The position numbers and the translations under genes are program-made. Of a DNA stretch of 64,000 nt, positions 11,301 to 21,290 are shown piece after piece; positions within the stretch are counted from its first letter, which is position 1, and each line of letters starts with the position of its first letter. The notes beneath the pieces were generated by a model, which saw only the letters and a program-made list of their open reading frames with translations, was not told where the DNA came from and searched no databases. The stretch comes from Trissonchulus latispiculum (lineage: Eukaryota; Nematoda; Enoplea; Enoplida; Ironidae): NCBI GenBank assembly GCA_030248195.1, contig JASAND010024079.1, positions 19,183-83,182 of the forward strand, in the 5' to 3' direction.

Positions 11301-11890
11301 CAGATTTTGTGGCAAGTTTTTTGAGAGCACCACAAACGGTAGAAATTTGCAACTACTGTCATAAGTATTCTGTGTATGCATAGAGTGCAACTATCTATAA
11401 GCGATTTCTGTAGCTTTTGCCAATCGTGCAGGAGAGGCGAAAATGTTTTGCTGGTCCTGTTTTTCGTGGTACAAAAAGCACCAATTTTTCGAAATTTTGA
11501 CTTTGAAAAATCGCCAAAAATCCGACACTCAACAGAATTGTTCCAAAAGGGCTATTTGCACTCTCTAATATGTCCTTAACATGTACAACAAGGTTGCAGC
11601 TCTGTATCTTTCATACAGCGAAAAATTTTTCTGCCACAAACTTTTTAACCTGACTTTTTCATTTTCCTATGTTTAACACATGTCGAGGTCACCTTTGAAG
11701 GGCTCTACAGAACGATTGAAGCAATATTACGCAAAACGCACCTGTTTTGTTTTGAGGACCCATTAGGACTACAAAGTATGTGAAAATGAGCAAAATCGGA
11801 GATAGTCGAAAAATCGGCCAAAAAGCGACCCCCCCCCTTAACTCGACTTTTTGTTGTATTTTATGCTTATACAAGTTATACATAAATTCT
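8385..11890. mobile_element. Large foldback element with diverged arms
   Basis: Left arm (about 8430-8660) and right arm (about 11590-11860) are inverted. The left arm has TTGACTTAAGGGGGGGGGTC, GCTCATTTTCACA and GGCAGAGATATACAGC; the right arm has their complements in reverse order. Arm identity is clearly below that of the younger elements. Another element (8951-11117) is nested inside. No coding sequence is recognised. Confidence 0.6.
8951..11117. mobile_element. Nested foldback with TTAAACTACTTAAACGAC-type arms
   Basis: Termini AGGGTATGTTCACAAAAA (8951) and TTTTTGTGAACAAACCCT (ending 11117) are inverted. Both arms (8970-9210 and 10775-11100) consist of TTAAACTACTT, TTAAACGACTT and TTAAACGGCTT repeats in both orientations. 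The 1.5 kb between (9215-10775) is AT-rich with no gene. The terminal GTTCACAAAAA motif and the array resemble the TTTAAGCC elements at 7878 and 13815. Confidence 0.7.
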
Positions 11891-12501
11891 CCAGCTTACA
11901 GCTTTGCTAATAGTGCATTACAAGTGCATTGCAATGCTGTCCCCTGAGCACACCCACTTTTTGCGTCAGACCCGAAATCTTTTGAGTCATGATCGTTGGG
12001 CGGAGTACTCTCATCCGTCCCTTACTCTTCTTTGGTCCTCTCTCGATTATTTCCGATAGCCAATTATAAAGTGATGTGCGCGAGGGTAGCGCTGCACCCA
12101 ATTTTTGAGTCACGGAACGATATTCTGCTGAAAGTTTGTAAATTTATTTATTTTCATGATTCACCCATTAAAAACAATCCAGATTCGTTCTGTTGTAATA
12201 AATTTAACAATCAGGACCCTAAAGGCGGCATTATTCCGCAGTTGAACCTCAGCTTTTCCGGGGTAGTTACATATGATATGTCTTGGAAATCCTCTTTGAG
12301 CTTTTGCTGCTAAGGCATATTTTAAATTTTAAATTTAAAATTTTCAAAATGAAGCAAACGAGCAGGCCCCAAACAAGGCACTGGCAAGGCAGAGCCTAGT
12401 TCTTCCAGTGGGCATGGTTACATGAGATACCAGTAAGGTCCCCAATTTCAGGTTGTGGTGCCCGAGGTTATACCAATAAGAAGTCATAACAATAAAAATT
12501 C
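11891..12501. other. Intron 1 segment, no feature recognised
   Basis: Moderately AT-rich. Short open frames exist on both strands but show no family resemblance, splice context or repeat structure. Confidence 0.5.
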
Positions 12502-12575
12502 GGACCTGCGGTGGGACTCGAACCCACGACTCTTTGCGCACTAGACAAAGCCTCTGCCGACTGAGCTAGGAAGGC
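12502..12575 (-). tRNA. tRNA-like sequence (pseudogene or SINE head)
   Basis: On the minus strand it has an A box, TAGCTCAGTCGG, and a B box, GGTTCGAGTCC, with a perfect T-stem (CGTGGGTTCGAGTCCCACC). The anticodon stem CTTTG/CAAAG encloses nine bases instead of seven, and the acceptor stem has two mismatches. It is therefore more likely a tRNA-derived pseudogene or SINE head than a working tRNA. No SINE body or 3' tail was identified. Confidence 0.5.
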
Positions 12576-12744
12576 ATAGTCTCATCAAGCTTTGTCGGAA
12601 TTCGTGTAGGACTACTTTATACTTTACTGTATATATACTTTCATACTTTTACTTTCACTTTTACGTGTTACTTTCACAACGTGAACCCACGTAAAGCAGA
12701 AACGTAGAAGTAGAGGAACAATTTTGTAGCGTCAACCACATTTT

Positions 12745-13162
12745 AATTTACGCAGAACTACAACGAATTAGACATTATAGCAGAATCCTACCAAACAACT
12801 ATCAGAATTTCCACTTAATTTTTGAATTTTTACTATACAAGAACCCAAACACAGTATATACGTCCCGTCTGCTCACCCAAAATGGGCCGGTGTTAACGTA
12901 AGAGCTTCAATGCCATTAAATTTCTTTCTAATGCAATACTTTATCCAGGATAAACAGTTGCATTCTAAACAGTATAAAATTTTAAAAAATTAAACCAATT
13001 TTCCTCAAGTTTTTTATTTTAACTCAAACCCATTTTGGGTGACCAGACTGTACTGAGACCGTACCGTACTGTATTTGGATTCTGGTATATTAAAAATTCA
13101 AAAATTTAGTGGAATTTCTGACAGTTGTTTGGTAGGATTCTGCTCTTAGTTCTGCGTAAATT
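12745..13162. mobile_element. Palindromic MITE, 418 bp
   Basis: AATTTACGCAGAAC (12745) and its complement GTTCTGCGTAAATT (ending 13162) bound two arms of about 160 bp that pair, including CAGAATCCTACCAAACAACT and its complement. The loop is about 100 bp. No target duplication is clear. The region contains no gene. Confidence 0.75.
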
Positions 13163-13249
13163 ATGACGTAATTGACGCAGGGAAATTGTATATACTTTTA
13201 CTCATACTAGAATCCGCTAAACTTCGGCAAGCGAACGGGCAAGCGGACG

Positions 13250-13364
13250 GGCCATTATATACAAGTATTAATAAGCTTCATTAAATAGATAAGCATATGA
13301 TTTTCTTTCTCAATGTTTCAATGTAATTGTAACTTGTAATCCCTGGCCATTATATACAAGTATT
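13250..13364 (+). repeat. 20-bp direct repeat pair
   Basis: GGCCATTATATACAAGTATT occurs at 13250-13269 and 13345-13364, separated by 75 bp. It could be a long target duplication around a small insertion or a slippage product. Confidence 0.7.
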
Positions 13365-13369
13365 CTACA

Positions 13370-13814
13370 TATTAACGAAAACGTGAGTCAATTTTTCAAT
13401 TTTTGTTTTTAAAATTCCGTACAATACAAAGTATTTGGATTGAGTTAGATCAGTGGATCATGAAGACGAGTAAATTTGCAGACTTTTCGAAAGACGTTTC
13501 TTTTGAACCCAGAAGTGATAGCTTTTCTTTAGCTTTCCCACACTCAGAGAAGTCCATGTTCAAAAATTACTTTTGTGTAATCACATGTCCAATTCAAACA
13601 GTAAAATTACATCAGAAATACTTTATTTTGTTGTAATGAATACATTCCTAGCTTTAAAATAATTCCTTTGCAAATCATTGTTGAACTCCAAGAACTGAAT
13701 AAATTACAGACTTTCAAAGTTTGGTGCACATACCCGCACCAGTACCTTAAATGGCGCAGAATATAAGCTACGATGAAGCAGGAAGTTCATTTGCTTTTAT
13801 ATATTAATAGTCAA
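13370..13814. other. Intron 1 segment, no feature recognised
   Basis: AT-rich, with one 77-codon open frame (13403-13636) that shows no recognisable domain and no splice context. I treat it as chance. Confidence 0.45.
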
Positions 13815-14048
13815 AAGACTTTCATAAATAATAGGCTTAAACGGCTTAAAAATCCTTTTCATGAATAATCTACTTAATCGGCTTAAACGGCTTAATCGGT
13901 TTAATCGGCTTAAATTAAGCCGTTTAAGCTAAGCCGTTTAAGCCGTTTAAGCCATTTAAGCCGATTATTTATGAAAAGGAATTTTTAAGCCATTTAAGCC
14001 TTTTAAGCTAAGCCGTTTAAGCTAAGCCGTTTAAGCTTTTTATGAAAA
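13815..14048. repeat. TTTAAGCC / GGCTTAAA array
   Basis: Inverted arrays of GGCTTAAACGG and CCGTTTAAGCC, with CTTTTCATGAATAAT-type spacers and TTTATGAAAAGG. It matches the array at 7878-8222. The whole 230 bp is one imperfect palindrome and ends where the TRIM-like element starts. Confidence 0.75.
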
Positions 14049-14203
14049 TGTAGCGCTTCTACCAGGGCTGGCGGATCAGGAAGAAACCAAGGACAAGCCC
14101 AAACGGGAGGCGTCAGGCACCTTCGTACCCACGAAACCAGGACCTAGAAGAGAGAAGGGAAGAGGGAGGTTCAGCTTTTCACTCACCATTGAAAGTAAAG
14201 AAT

Positions 14204-14277
14204 TGGTCCCGCCGGGGATCGAACCACGGCCCTTCTGCTCTAGAGTCAGACATGCTAAACCACTACACCACGGGACC
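14204..14277 (-). tRNA. tRNA-like sequence, CUA anticodon, copy 1
   Basis: Perfect 7-bp acceptor stem (GGTCCCG/CGGGACC), A box TGGTGTAGTGG, B box GGTTCGATCCC. The anticodon stem TCTGA/GCAGA has one mismatch; the loop CTCTAGA puts CUA at the anticodon, preceded by the conserved U. The acceptor half resembles tRNA-Gln. The T-stem is imperfect unless one T is bulged. CUA would read UAG, but the sequence sits in a repeated mobile unit, so function is doubtful. Confidence 0.5.
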
Positions 14278-14374
14278 ATCAGCTGAACTCCCATTGCAGG
14301 CTTATCAATCTTTCCTATGCCTGCTTCCCTTACATCTCCCCCGGGTTTCCTTTAAGACGCGTCCCGCGGCTTAC

Positions 14375-14445
14375 TCAACTCGGAATCGAACCGAGAGCGC
14401 ATCCAGCGCAGGGCATTCTGAGCCCAAGGGATCCGTGCTCCCCCG
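14375..14445 (-). other. Second tRNA-like T-arm in TRIM core
   Basis: Minus strand has CTCGGTTCGATTCCGAG, a perfect 5-bp T-stem around a canonical 7-base loop and B box, preceded by a small GCGC/GCGC hairpin. No convincing A box or acceptor stem is present, so it is a tRNA relic. Confidence 0.4.
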
Positions 14446-14699
14446 ACACACGTTCCAGACCCCTTTAGATCCAACCAACCAGAAACAACTACTGGGGGAC
14501 CGGAGACAGGAGTCCAATCCGGGTCCTGAGGCAGCCTCGACACATGTAGCGCTTCTACCAGGGCTGGCGGATCAGGAAGAAACCAAGGACAAGCCCAAAC
14601 GGGAGGCGTCAGGCACCCTCGTACCCACGAAACCAGGACCTAGAAGAGAGAAGGGAAGAGGGAGGTACAGCTTTTCACTCACCATTGAAAGTAAAGAAT

Positions 14700-14773
14700 T
14701 GGTCCCGCCGGGGATCGAACCACGGCCCTTCTGCTCTAGAGTCAGACATGCTAAACCACTACACCACGGGACC
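14700..14773 (-). tRNA. tRNA-like sequence, CUA anticodon, copy 2
   Basis: Identical to the copy at 14204-14277 in the tRNA part, 496 bp away in the second direct repeat. The strict identity reflects recent duplication of the whole repeat. Confidence 0.5.
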
Positions 14774-14879
14774 ATCAGCTGAACTCCCATTGCAGGCTTA
14801 TCAATCTTTCCTATGCCTGCTTCCCTTACAAAAAGGCCCTTAGTTTCACCAATAAATTTCCTTTGTTCCGTTAACTCAA

Positions 14880-14972
14880 AAAAGATCCGGATCCGGATGG
14901 TTTTGCTGCCGGATCCGGATCTGCAATATCCGGCAGGATCCGGATCCGGATATCCGGTTGATCCCTAATATA
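14880..14972. mobile_element. hAT-like terminus with GGATCC repeats
   Basis: GATCCGGATCCGGAT-type repeats lead into CCGGTTGATCCCTA (ending about 14970), parallel to the GGTCGATCCCTA end of the element at 17183-20303. Only one end is recognised; the element is truncated or its partner end is lost. Confidence 0.5.
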
Positions 14973-14981
14973 TATATATAC

Positions 14982-15660
14982 AATATTGAACTAACTAACG
15001 GTCCAGGTTGCGTTTCTCTATTGACCGCAGTGGCCCGTCAAAAATGGCGAAAATTCGTAAAATGAAAAATCAAGATTTCTCTCAATATATATACGTATAT
15101 ATATATATATACGTATATTCAACTTAGAATGCTCAAATCTTCCATAGAATGTTTTCCTTCACGGAGAATCGATTTCCGCAGTCAGTTTTATCGTCTGACC
15201 GACCCAGTCGGAAGTGTCCAGTCGACAGCCACTTCTAGGAACACTATATAAGACAGTACATAGCCTCTCAAAACTGTCTGTAGGGGTTTTCTGGTTCCCT
15301 GAACTCATTACGCCGCACCGATTTTGCTGGGTTAGTTCCGCCTTGCTTTCCTAGGATCAGTTCTGTTAGGGGGTCAGTGGTCAAAAATAAAATTTTTCAA
15401 ATTCAAATCAAATGAAAGCCCTGGGTGAGCTGAGCAACTTTTGTCAGAGAATCGCCTACTCAAAATGGATATAGACTGCTGTGGTGGGGTATGGGAGTGC
15501 GTTTTACCCGATTTTTGGTCAAAAATAAAAATTTTCAAATGTGGTCAAATTCGGTACCAAATCAAAGCCCTAGGTGAGCTGAGCCCCTTGTGTCATACAA
15601 TCGTGTGCTCAAAATGGCTGTAGACTGCTGTAGTGAGGTAGAGAAGTGTCTTAGGCGAGG
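14982..15660 (+). mobile_element. HINE-like element, truncated and diverged copy
   Basis: Begins in the middle of the HINE sequence (TTGAACTAACTAACGGTCCA), has one degenerate unit of the 163-bp repeat (15140-15350) and two units of the 145-bp repeat (15380-15650). The hairpin start and the ACTTGT end are missing. Confidence 0.65.
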
Positions 15661-16260
15661 CGATTTTGGATTCAAAATTTCTGGAGAGGAAAGCCTGGAT
15701 GGGCTCCTGGTTTGAAGGGGACTAAAATGCTAAAAAAGACCCAATTAGAGACCCCAAAAAAGGTCAAATTGAAAATTTTTAAAAATTTAAAAATTCAAAT
15801 TTTGCAATAATTTCTAGTAAATATACAAATGTTACTATTGTTGTTTTCATTCAAATCGGCGAGAAAACAAACGATTTGCAACACTTCGACCCACTAGCGT
15901 AGATACGGGGGGCGGGGGCCTCCCCGATATAATGGCTTTGCCTTCCCGAAAAAATTGGGCAAAAGAAAAATTCTACGCGCGGGGGTTTAACTTTATTAGA
16001 AACATACGCAAATTATACATTAATGCTTAAATTAGTTCAATATTGATGCATTTTCTACACCATTAAAAATTTACACCAAATTTGCGATATATATATATAT
16101 ATAATCGCGTTCAGTTATACATTTTCGTTTAAACATTGTATTGGTTTACGTGCATATGCTGTAAGTTACGTCCATGATTTGTTGCTTTCGCATTTTTAGC
16201 TCGTAATCGTTAGTAGCTAATAGCTTTTATGCGACATTCAAGCTGAATTTCTTATTTCAG
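15661..16260. other. End of intron 1
   Basis: Holds CCCACTAGCGTAGATACGGG at 15890, a relic of the CACTAGCGTAGCC family seen at 16556 and 16731, and a TA microsatellite near 16087-16104. The polypyrimidine-rich acceptor of exon 2 closes the segment. No other gene. Confidence 0.5.
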
Positions 16261-16449
16261 TCAGATTTAGTGGATTGGAATTCCTGGGATGGTAGTCAGC
16301 AGGCTCCTCCATCTCCCATAGAGCAGTTTTATCAGGAGCGTCAGCAGAGATTTCGTCAGAATAGCCAAAGTCAGCAGCAACAGAGTTTAGACTCCACTGA
16401 GCCTGACTATTTCTGTGACATGACACCTCAGACTGTAAAACAGAAAAAG
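16261..16449 (+). CDS. EBAG9: EBAG9/RCAS1-like, coding exon 2
   Basis: Acceptor TTATTTCAG precedes 16261 and donor AAG|GTGATG follows 16449; 63 codons, phase 0 at both ends. The protein reads SDLVDWNSWDGSQ, then a Gln-rich linker, then EPDYFCDMTPQTVKQKK. Human EBAG9 has EEWTSWDED and EPDYFKDMTPTIRKTQK in the same order, so this is the diagnostic exon of the family. The linker is richer in glutamine than the vertebrate protein. Upstream lies a 13-kb intron full of mobile elements. Confidence 0.93.
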
Positions 16450-16555
16450 GTGATGATGATGATGGTGGTGGCTATGGTGGTGCTGTTATAGTTGAGTTGT
16501 ACGGTTGTCCTATAGTCGTATACGATATATGTATATATATATATATACGTATATA

Positions 16556-17125
16556 CACTAGCGTAGCCAGAAAAAATTTTCGGGGGCGGGAATACCAAAA
16601 GTGGCGGGGGGTCTGGGGGGCGGAGCCCAACTGTACGCGTAGAATACACTTTCTAGAAGACTTAAACATTTTCAATGGCCACAGTTTATATATATTGACA
16701 GTTTTCGACTTTTATTAATGTTTATAATCACTAGCGTAGCCAGAAAAAATTTTCGGGGGGAATGCCAAAATTTGGTGAGGGTCTGGGGGGCGCAGCCCCC
16801 CAGAAGTTGAAAAATTTTTGAAATTTGTAACGTCTGAGGAATTTTTTCAAAGCATTCTTTGAATTAAAGAAGCGAAATGAGGCTCAATACGTTTTCATGC
16901 ACGCAAATGATGCATAAACTGGGCGAATCACACTCAATAAGGTATTTAGAACTCATTTTTGGCCTTCCAAACCCATATTATGATGGTAAATGTAAGTAAA
17001 TACGCGCCGAAGGCGCAAAAATTTTTCGAAAAATGGGCGTTTTACACATGGCAGGAAAAAATTCCTGGGGGGCAACACAATTTCGGGGGGGGGGAATTCC
17101 CCCCCCCCCCCAGGCTACGCGCCTG

Positions 17126-17130
<5 letters not shown>
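16556..17130. mobile_element. CACTAGCGTAGCC-type MITE copies
   Basis: Two direct starts, CACTAGCGTAGCCAGAAAAA at about 16556 and 16731, are followed by G-rich blocks and a GGGTCTGGGGGGCG motif. The right end near 17112 has CAGGCTACGCGCCTG, the inverted partner. GTCTGGGGGGC-type motifs also occur at 36575 and 37265. The copies probably arose by insertion next to each other. Confidence 0.5.

Positions 17131-17182
<52 letters not shown>
17131..17182. repeat. (AT)n microsatellite
   Basis: Nearly pure AT repeat at the border of the hAT-like element; a matching AT tract follows its other end at 20304-20350, consistent with insertion into an AT microsatellite. Confidence 0.9.
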
Positions 17183-17185
<3 letters not shown>

Positions 17186-17372
17186 GGATCGACCGGAACT
17201 CCAAAAAACCGGAACCGGAACTGGCTTTAAAAAACCGGAACCGGAACCGGAACCAGCTCTTTAACACTACAAAAATCGAAAATTTTTTCTGACGTTTTGG
17301 ACAATTTTTGTGCAATTTTTCTCTTTTTTGTAGCTACTAGAACATTGTAATAAAGTTTGAATTGTTTTTTAT

Positions 17373-18672
17373 ATCATAGGGGTCGCGGCAGCGACCCCTA
17401 TTATATGTGTGAAAAGTGGCTGGAGACAGTGTAAAATAAGCTGCGCAGAAGCTGCGCAAAATCCTGCGCAGATCCTGCGCAGATTTCATGCTCAAATTGT
17501 AGAGCACATCGAGTTTAGTATGTCTGTGAAGTTTCAGCCCCGTATCACTTACCGTTAAAAAGTTGCGCCCCGGACCGGTTATGGCGGCGATGTTTTTTTT
17601 CCGGTTTCTCCTATTTGATGGTTGTATTGTACATAATGTTCGCCGCTTTCACGTGATCTGCAGCGGTGGGCCAACCTAAAAGGCTATGGGGTCTAGTAGT
17701 ACCCTCTAAAGAATTTAAGAATCACAACTTTTTTTGCGCCGCAGCTGCGCCACAGCGCCGCAGTGGTGCCGCAAAGTCGGCTCATAGCGAAAAGTGACCA
17801 TTTTTGTGGTCGTCGCTCAGGTCGAACGTTACAAGCTGGAGCTGATTTCTTTTTATATTCAGAAATTACATATATTGAACTAACTAACGGTCCAGGTTGC
17901 GTTTCTCTATCACTTCCCTAGCGACCACAGTGGCCCGTCAAAAATGGCGAAAATTCGAAAAATGAAAAATCGAAATTTCTCGCTATCTATTTAACTTTAA
18001 AAGCTCAAATCTTCCATACAATGGTTTTCTGGCACGGAGAATCGATTCCCGCAGTCAGTTTTACCGTCAGACCCACCCATCTTGCTGGGCTGGTTCCACT
18101 TTGTCGTCGGGAGGGTCAAGTCGGAAACCGCTTCCTGGAGGTCCATAGTAGGCTCTACCTGGCCTCTCAAAACTTTGTCTATAGGGGTTTTCTGGTGTGC
18201 TCAGCTCATTCCCGGTATCCGTTTTGCCGTCCGACGTGTCTATATTGCTGGGCTGGTTCTACTTTGCCATCTGAAGGGTCAAGTCGGAAACCGATTCCTG
18301 GAGGTCCATAGTAGGCTCTACCTGGCCTCTCAAAACTTTGTCTATAGGGGTTTTCTGGTGTGCCCAGCTCATTCCCGGTATTCGTTTTGCCGTCTGACGT
18401 ACCTATTTTGCTGGGCTGGTTCTACTTTGCCGTTTGAAGGGTCAGTCGGGTAGGAGGGTCAAATGGTCGAAAATAAAGTTTCTCAAAAGTGGTCAAATTT
18501 GGTGTCAAATGAAAACCCGAAGCGAACAGAAGAACTTTCGCCATGGAACCATCCACCAAAAATTGCTGTGTCGGATTTATGCCTTTACTTTCTCCTCAAC
18601 CGGAATTTAAAGATAGACATAGGCCCAACACACATATTATCCCCTTTTGTGCGGAGCATTTTTGTTACTTGT
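17373..18672 (+). mobile_element. HINE/pearl-like element, copy 2
   Basis: Starts with the same GC hairpin (ATCATAGGGGTCGCGGCA) and follows the copy at 3483 almost base for base for 600 bp. It then has two and a half 163-bp units (TTTTCTGG at 18025, 18188, 18351), a shortened tail, and ends GCGGAGCATTTTTGTTACTTGT-like at 18672. There is no target duplication. The two copies differ mainly in array length. Confidence 0.75.
18025..18445 (+). repeat. 163-bp minisatellite, HINE copy 2
   Basis: Exact 163-bp period (18025, 18188, 18351). Units match those at 4134-4698, showing that the array belongs to the element rather than the site. Confidence 0.95.
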
Positions 18673-19960
18673 AATAATTTCATTGCACGAATTTGACATT
18701 TGCAATTTATTTTGAGAATTCTGTCTTTAAATTTAAATTGTATATACTAAAACTTTAATTATACACGGTATGTAATAATATATTCGAGCACGTTCTTGAT
18801 ACAATAAATGGCTTATTAATCTACATTATTGCGCCGAATTTCGCTGAATAATTTGGTCGAATGCAAGTTTAATTTTTAAGGAAATTTACTGGCAAATAAA
18901 AATTAACTTTTTAAGTACGTAGTGAGCTGAATATTAAATTAAGCAAAATAAATAGATAGAACTTGATTACAGGAAATATCTGGGAGCATCAAGCTGCTCT
19001 AAGACTTCTCGGCAAAATACGCCAGAAGCGTGTTTAGTGTTGACTTTTTATCTGGCTTGCCTGACAATTTTTAGTCATAATTATAAATTTAATTTAACTT
19101 TACTAAAGCAAAAGCTCCAAGAAAAGTTGCAGTTGCAATTTTGAATATTATACAAAATAAAAAAATTATCGCGAAAATAATGATGCCATCGAAATTTGGC
19201 TTATTATAATTTTAGCTTAACTTTATTCTCTTTTTTATTCAAGATAAAATTCAAATATTGTTTCTGAAGGTTGCTGTTCTTGCTTAAATTATTGTAAAAT
19301 CTGGCTGTATCTGGGTGTATATGAGCTTAGGTAATATATATAAGCTATAAAAACTGAACTTGTTTAGAACATCACTTGTTCGTCCATGTAGACCTTAGCT
19401 TGTAATTAGTTTTCTGAGTAAAATGCAAATGCAAAATGCACTTCAGATTTTTTGTCCTTGATTGTAATATATAAATTTTTATCCTTTAAGCATGCGTAAT
19501 TAAGCCTGAAGTATTTTTCACGCGTTTCAAAGAAATTTGAATTAAACGCAATCTCCCTTAGTTGAATTAAAAGAAGTTTCACGTTTTTGGCTAGCTTCAT
19601 CTGTTTTTTTGAATTTTAAATTATATTTATTCAAAATACTTTAAAAACCCTTGCTATTTGTTCTATCCATAATTTTTTTAATAATTCTGTTGCACTCTGC
19701 TCTGCAGTAAAGTGTGTACGTAATTACTAAACACACAGCAAAAAGCTTATTCCATTCTATGTAAACAATTATATAAAACAATTATATACGTATACATATA
19801 TTATATAGATTTGAGCTAGAACTGACATCTACACAACAGTGTACATAATATAAATCTGAAATAGCATTATATACGTAAGGTCTACGCCAAGGTTTTAATT
19901 TTTCAATTTAACAATAAGTATCTTCTACCAATATATATTAAATTTAAAAGCTTCGGCGGG
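18673..19960. other. AT-rich interior of hAT-like element
   Basis: No long open frame, splice-bounded exon or RNA gene is visible. The 64-codon frame on the minus strand at 19406-19600 has no recognisable domain. Confidence 0.5.
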
Positions 19961-20300
19961 GTTATGCTACCTATTCGAATTTTCTGAACTAAGTAATATT
20001 TTATTGTATAATATATTAATATTTATAACAAAGATTATTATTATTATTACATTAGACATTCTAAGTGCGTAAATACAATAGCGCCGCAGGCGAAAATTTT
20101 TGAGAAAAATAACATTCTGGTTAGAAGAGAGTAGCAATATTTCCAAAAAGTTTTGAAAAATTTGGAAAAAAATTTTTGAAAATTCTAATAAATTTAGCTT
20201 TTGACAATAGGCTAAAATTGGTTCCGGTTCCGGTACGTTTTGAAAAACCGGAACCGGAACCAAAAAGTACCGGAACCGGAACCGGAATTCCGGTCGATCC

Positions 20301-20353
<53 letters not shown>

Positions 20354-20862
20354 TGAGGGTGCGCGGAGCGCCCCTCATAATATGAGCTATAAAGGCACTT
20401 TGCGGATTTGGGAAACTGTTAATTAGCCATAACTGATTAACGGTTAGGAGTTGAGAGCTAAAGTTTACATTTTTGAAATCTCCAGGCCAAGAGCTTTCGA
20501 ATGATACCAAACTTGCCCGGAAAAAATGAACTTTGAAAAAATCGACTTTTTGATACAAGTTTAAAAGTGGGGGTTTTTTTTTCTCTGTATCGACCACTTT
20601 TTAAGGGCGATTTTTGCGCACACCGATTTTTCAAACGGCCCATAGGAAAAATTTTTCTATACTAATTTTTGATTATCTAGGCGATGGTCCAGATCAAGTT
20701 TATGTTTGATTTCCGAATTTCGCTCTGGGTCGATTTTTACAGATGGTCAAAAATGGAAAAATCGACGTTTGGACTTAGAAAATTTTCGAGGTCCCAACAT
20801 AGAAAATTGTCAAAAAGTCGTCTAAAATAGCGTTTTTTGGCCATTTGGTGGTGCGCATATAT

Positions 20863-21290
20863 AGTAAATCGGGGTCGCTGGCATACTGCCGACGCCGTAT
20901 CTCGCCTGGTTCATCTGGTTCAGCTGGTTCAACAGTGAACCAGCCCCAAGTTCAAGCTGTCAACAAAGAAAATGGTCTGTAAACCATATAAAACAGCGTT
21001 TTTCGGCCTTGGGATGGTACCCATATATAGTAAATCGGGGTCGCTGAACACGATGAGCATACTGTCGACGCCGTATCTCGCCTGGTTCATCTGGTTCAGC
21101 TGGTTCAACAGTGAACCAGCCCCAAGTTCAAGCTGTCAACAAAGAAAATGGTCTGTAAACCATATAAAACAGCGTTTTTCGGCCTTGGGATGGTACCCAT
21201 ATATAGTAAATCGGGGTCGCTGAACACGATGAGCATACTGTCGACGCCGTATCTCGCCTGGTTCATCTGGTTCAACTGGTTCAACGTTGA
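20863..21290 (+). repeat. 176-bp tandem array containing AGTAAATCGGGGTCGCTG
   Basis: AGTAAATCGGGG recurs at 20863, 21029 and 21205 (166- and 176-bp spacing; the first unit lacks the AACACGATGAG part). Units include TGGTTCA/TGAACCA inverted motifs around 20915-20945. Open frames here are by-products. Confidence 0.9.

Larger units (their letters stand above)
14049..14830 (-). mobile_element. Possible TRIM retrotransposon with tRNA-like LTRs
   Basis: Two direct 286-bp repeats (14049-14334, 14545-14830) differ at about two bases and flank a 210-bp core. Each repeat starts TGTA and ends TACA, and the whole unit is flanked by AAAA on both sides, as a short target duplication would be. On the minus strand the core ends in the purine tract GGGGGAGA just before the 3' repeat. 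Each repeat holds a full tRNA-like sequence in the element's sense, and the core has another T-arm. There is no gag or pol. No clear primer-binding site was found; a plain tandem duplication is the alternative. Confidence 0.5.
17183..20303. mobile_element. hAT-like element with GGAACC subterminal repeats
   Basis: Termini TAGGGATCGACCGG (17183) and CCGGTCGATCCCTA (ending 20303) are inverted. Each is followed by repeated CCGGAACCGGAA. It is inserted in an AT microsatellite, so the target duplication cannot be read. The interior holds a nested HINE (17373-18672) and about 1.3 kb of AT-rich DNA (18673-19960) with no recognisable transposase. Confidence 0.7.

Noticed and set aside
14189..14782. 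197-codon open frame across the direct repeats
   Set aside because: It runs antisense through two tRNA-like units and the repeat, and has no recognisable domain; chance in GC-richer DNA.
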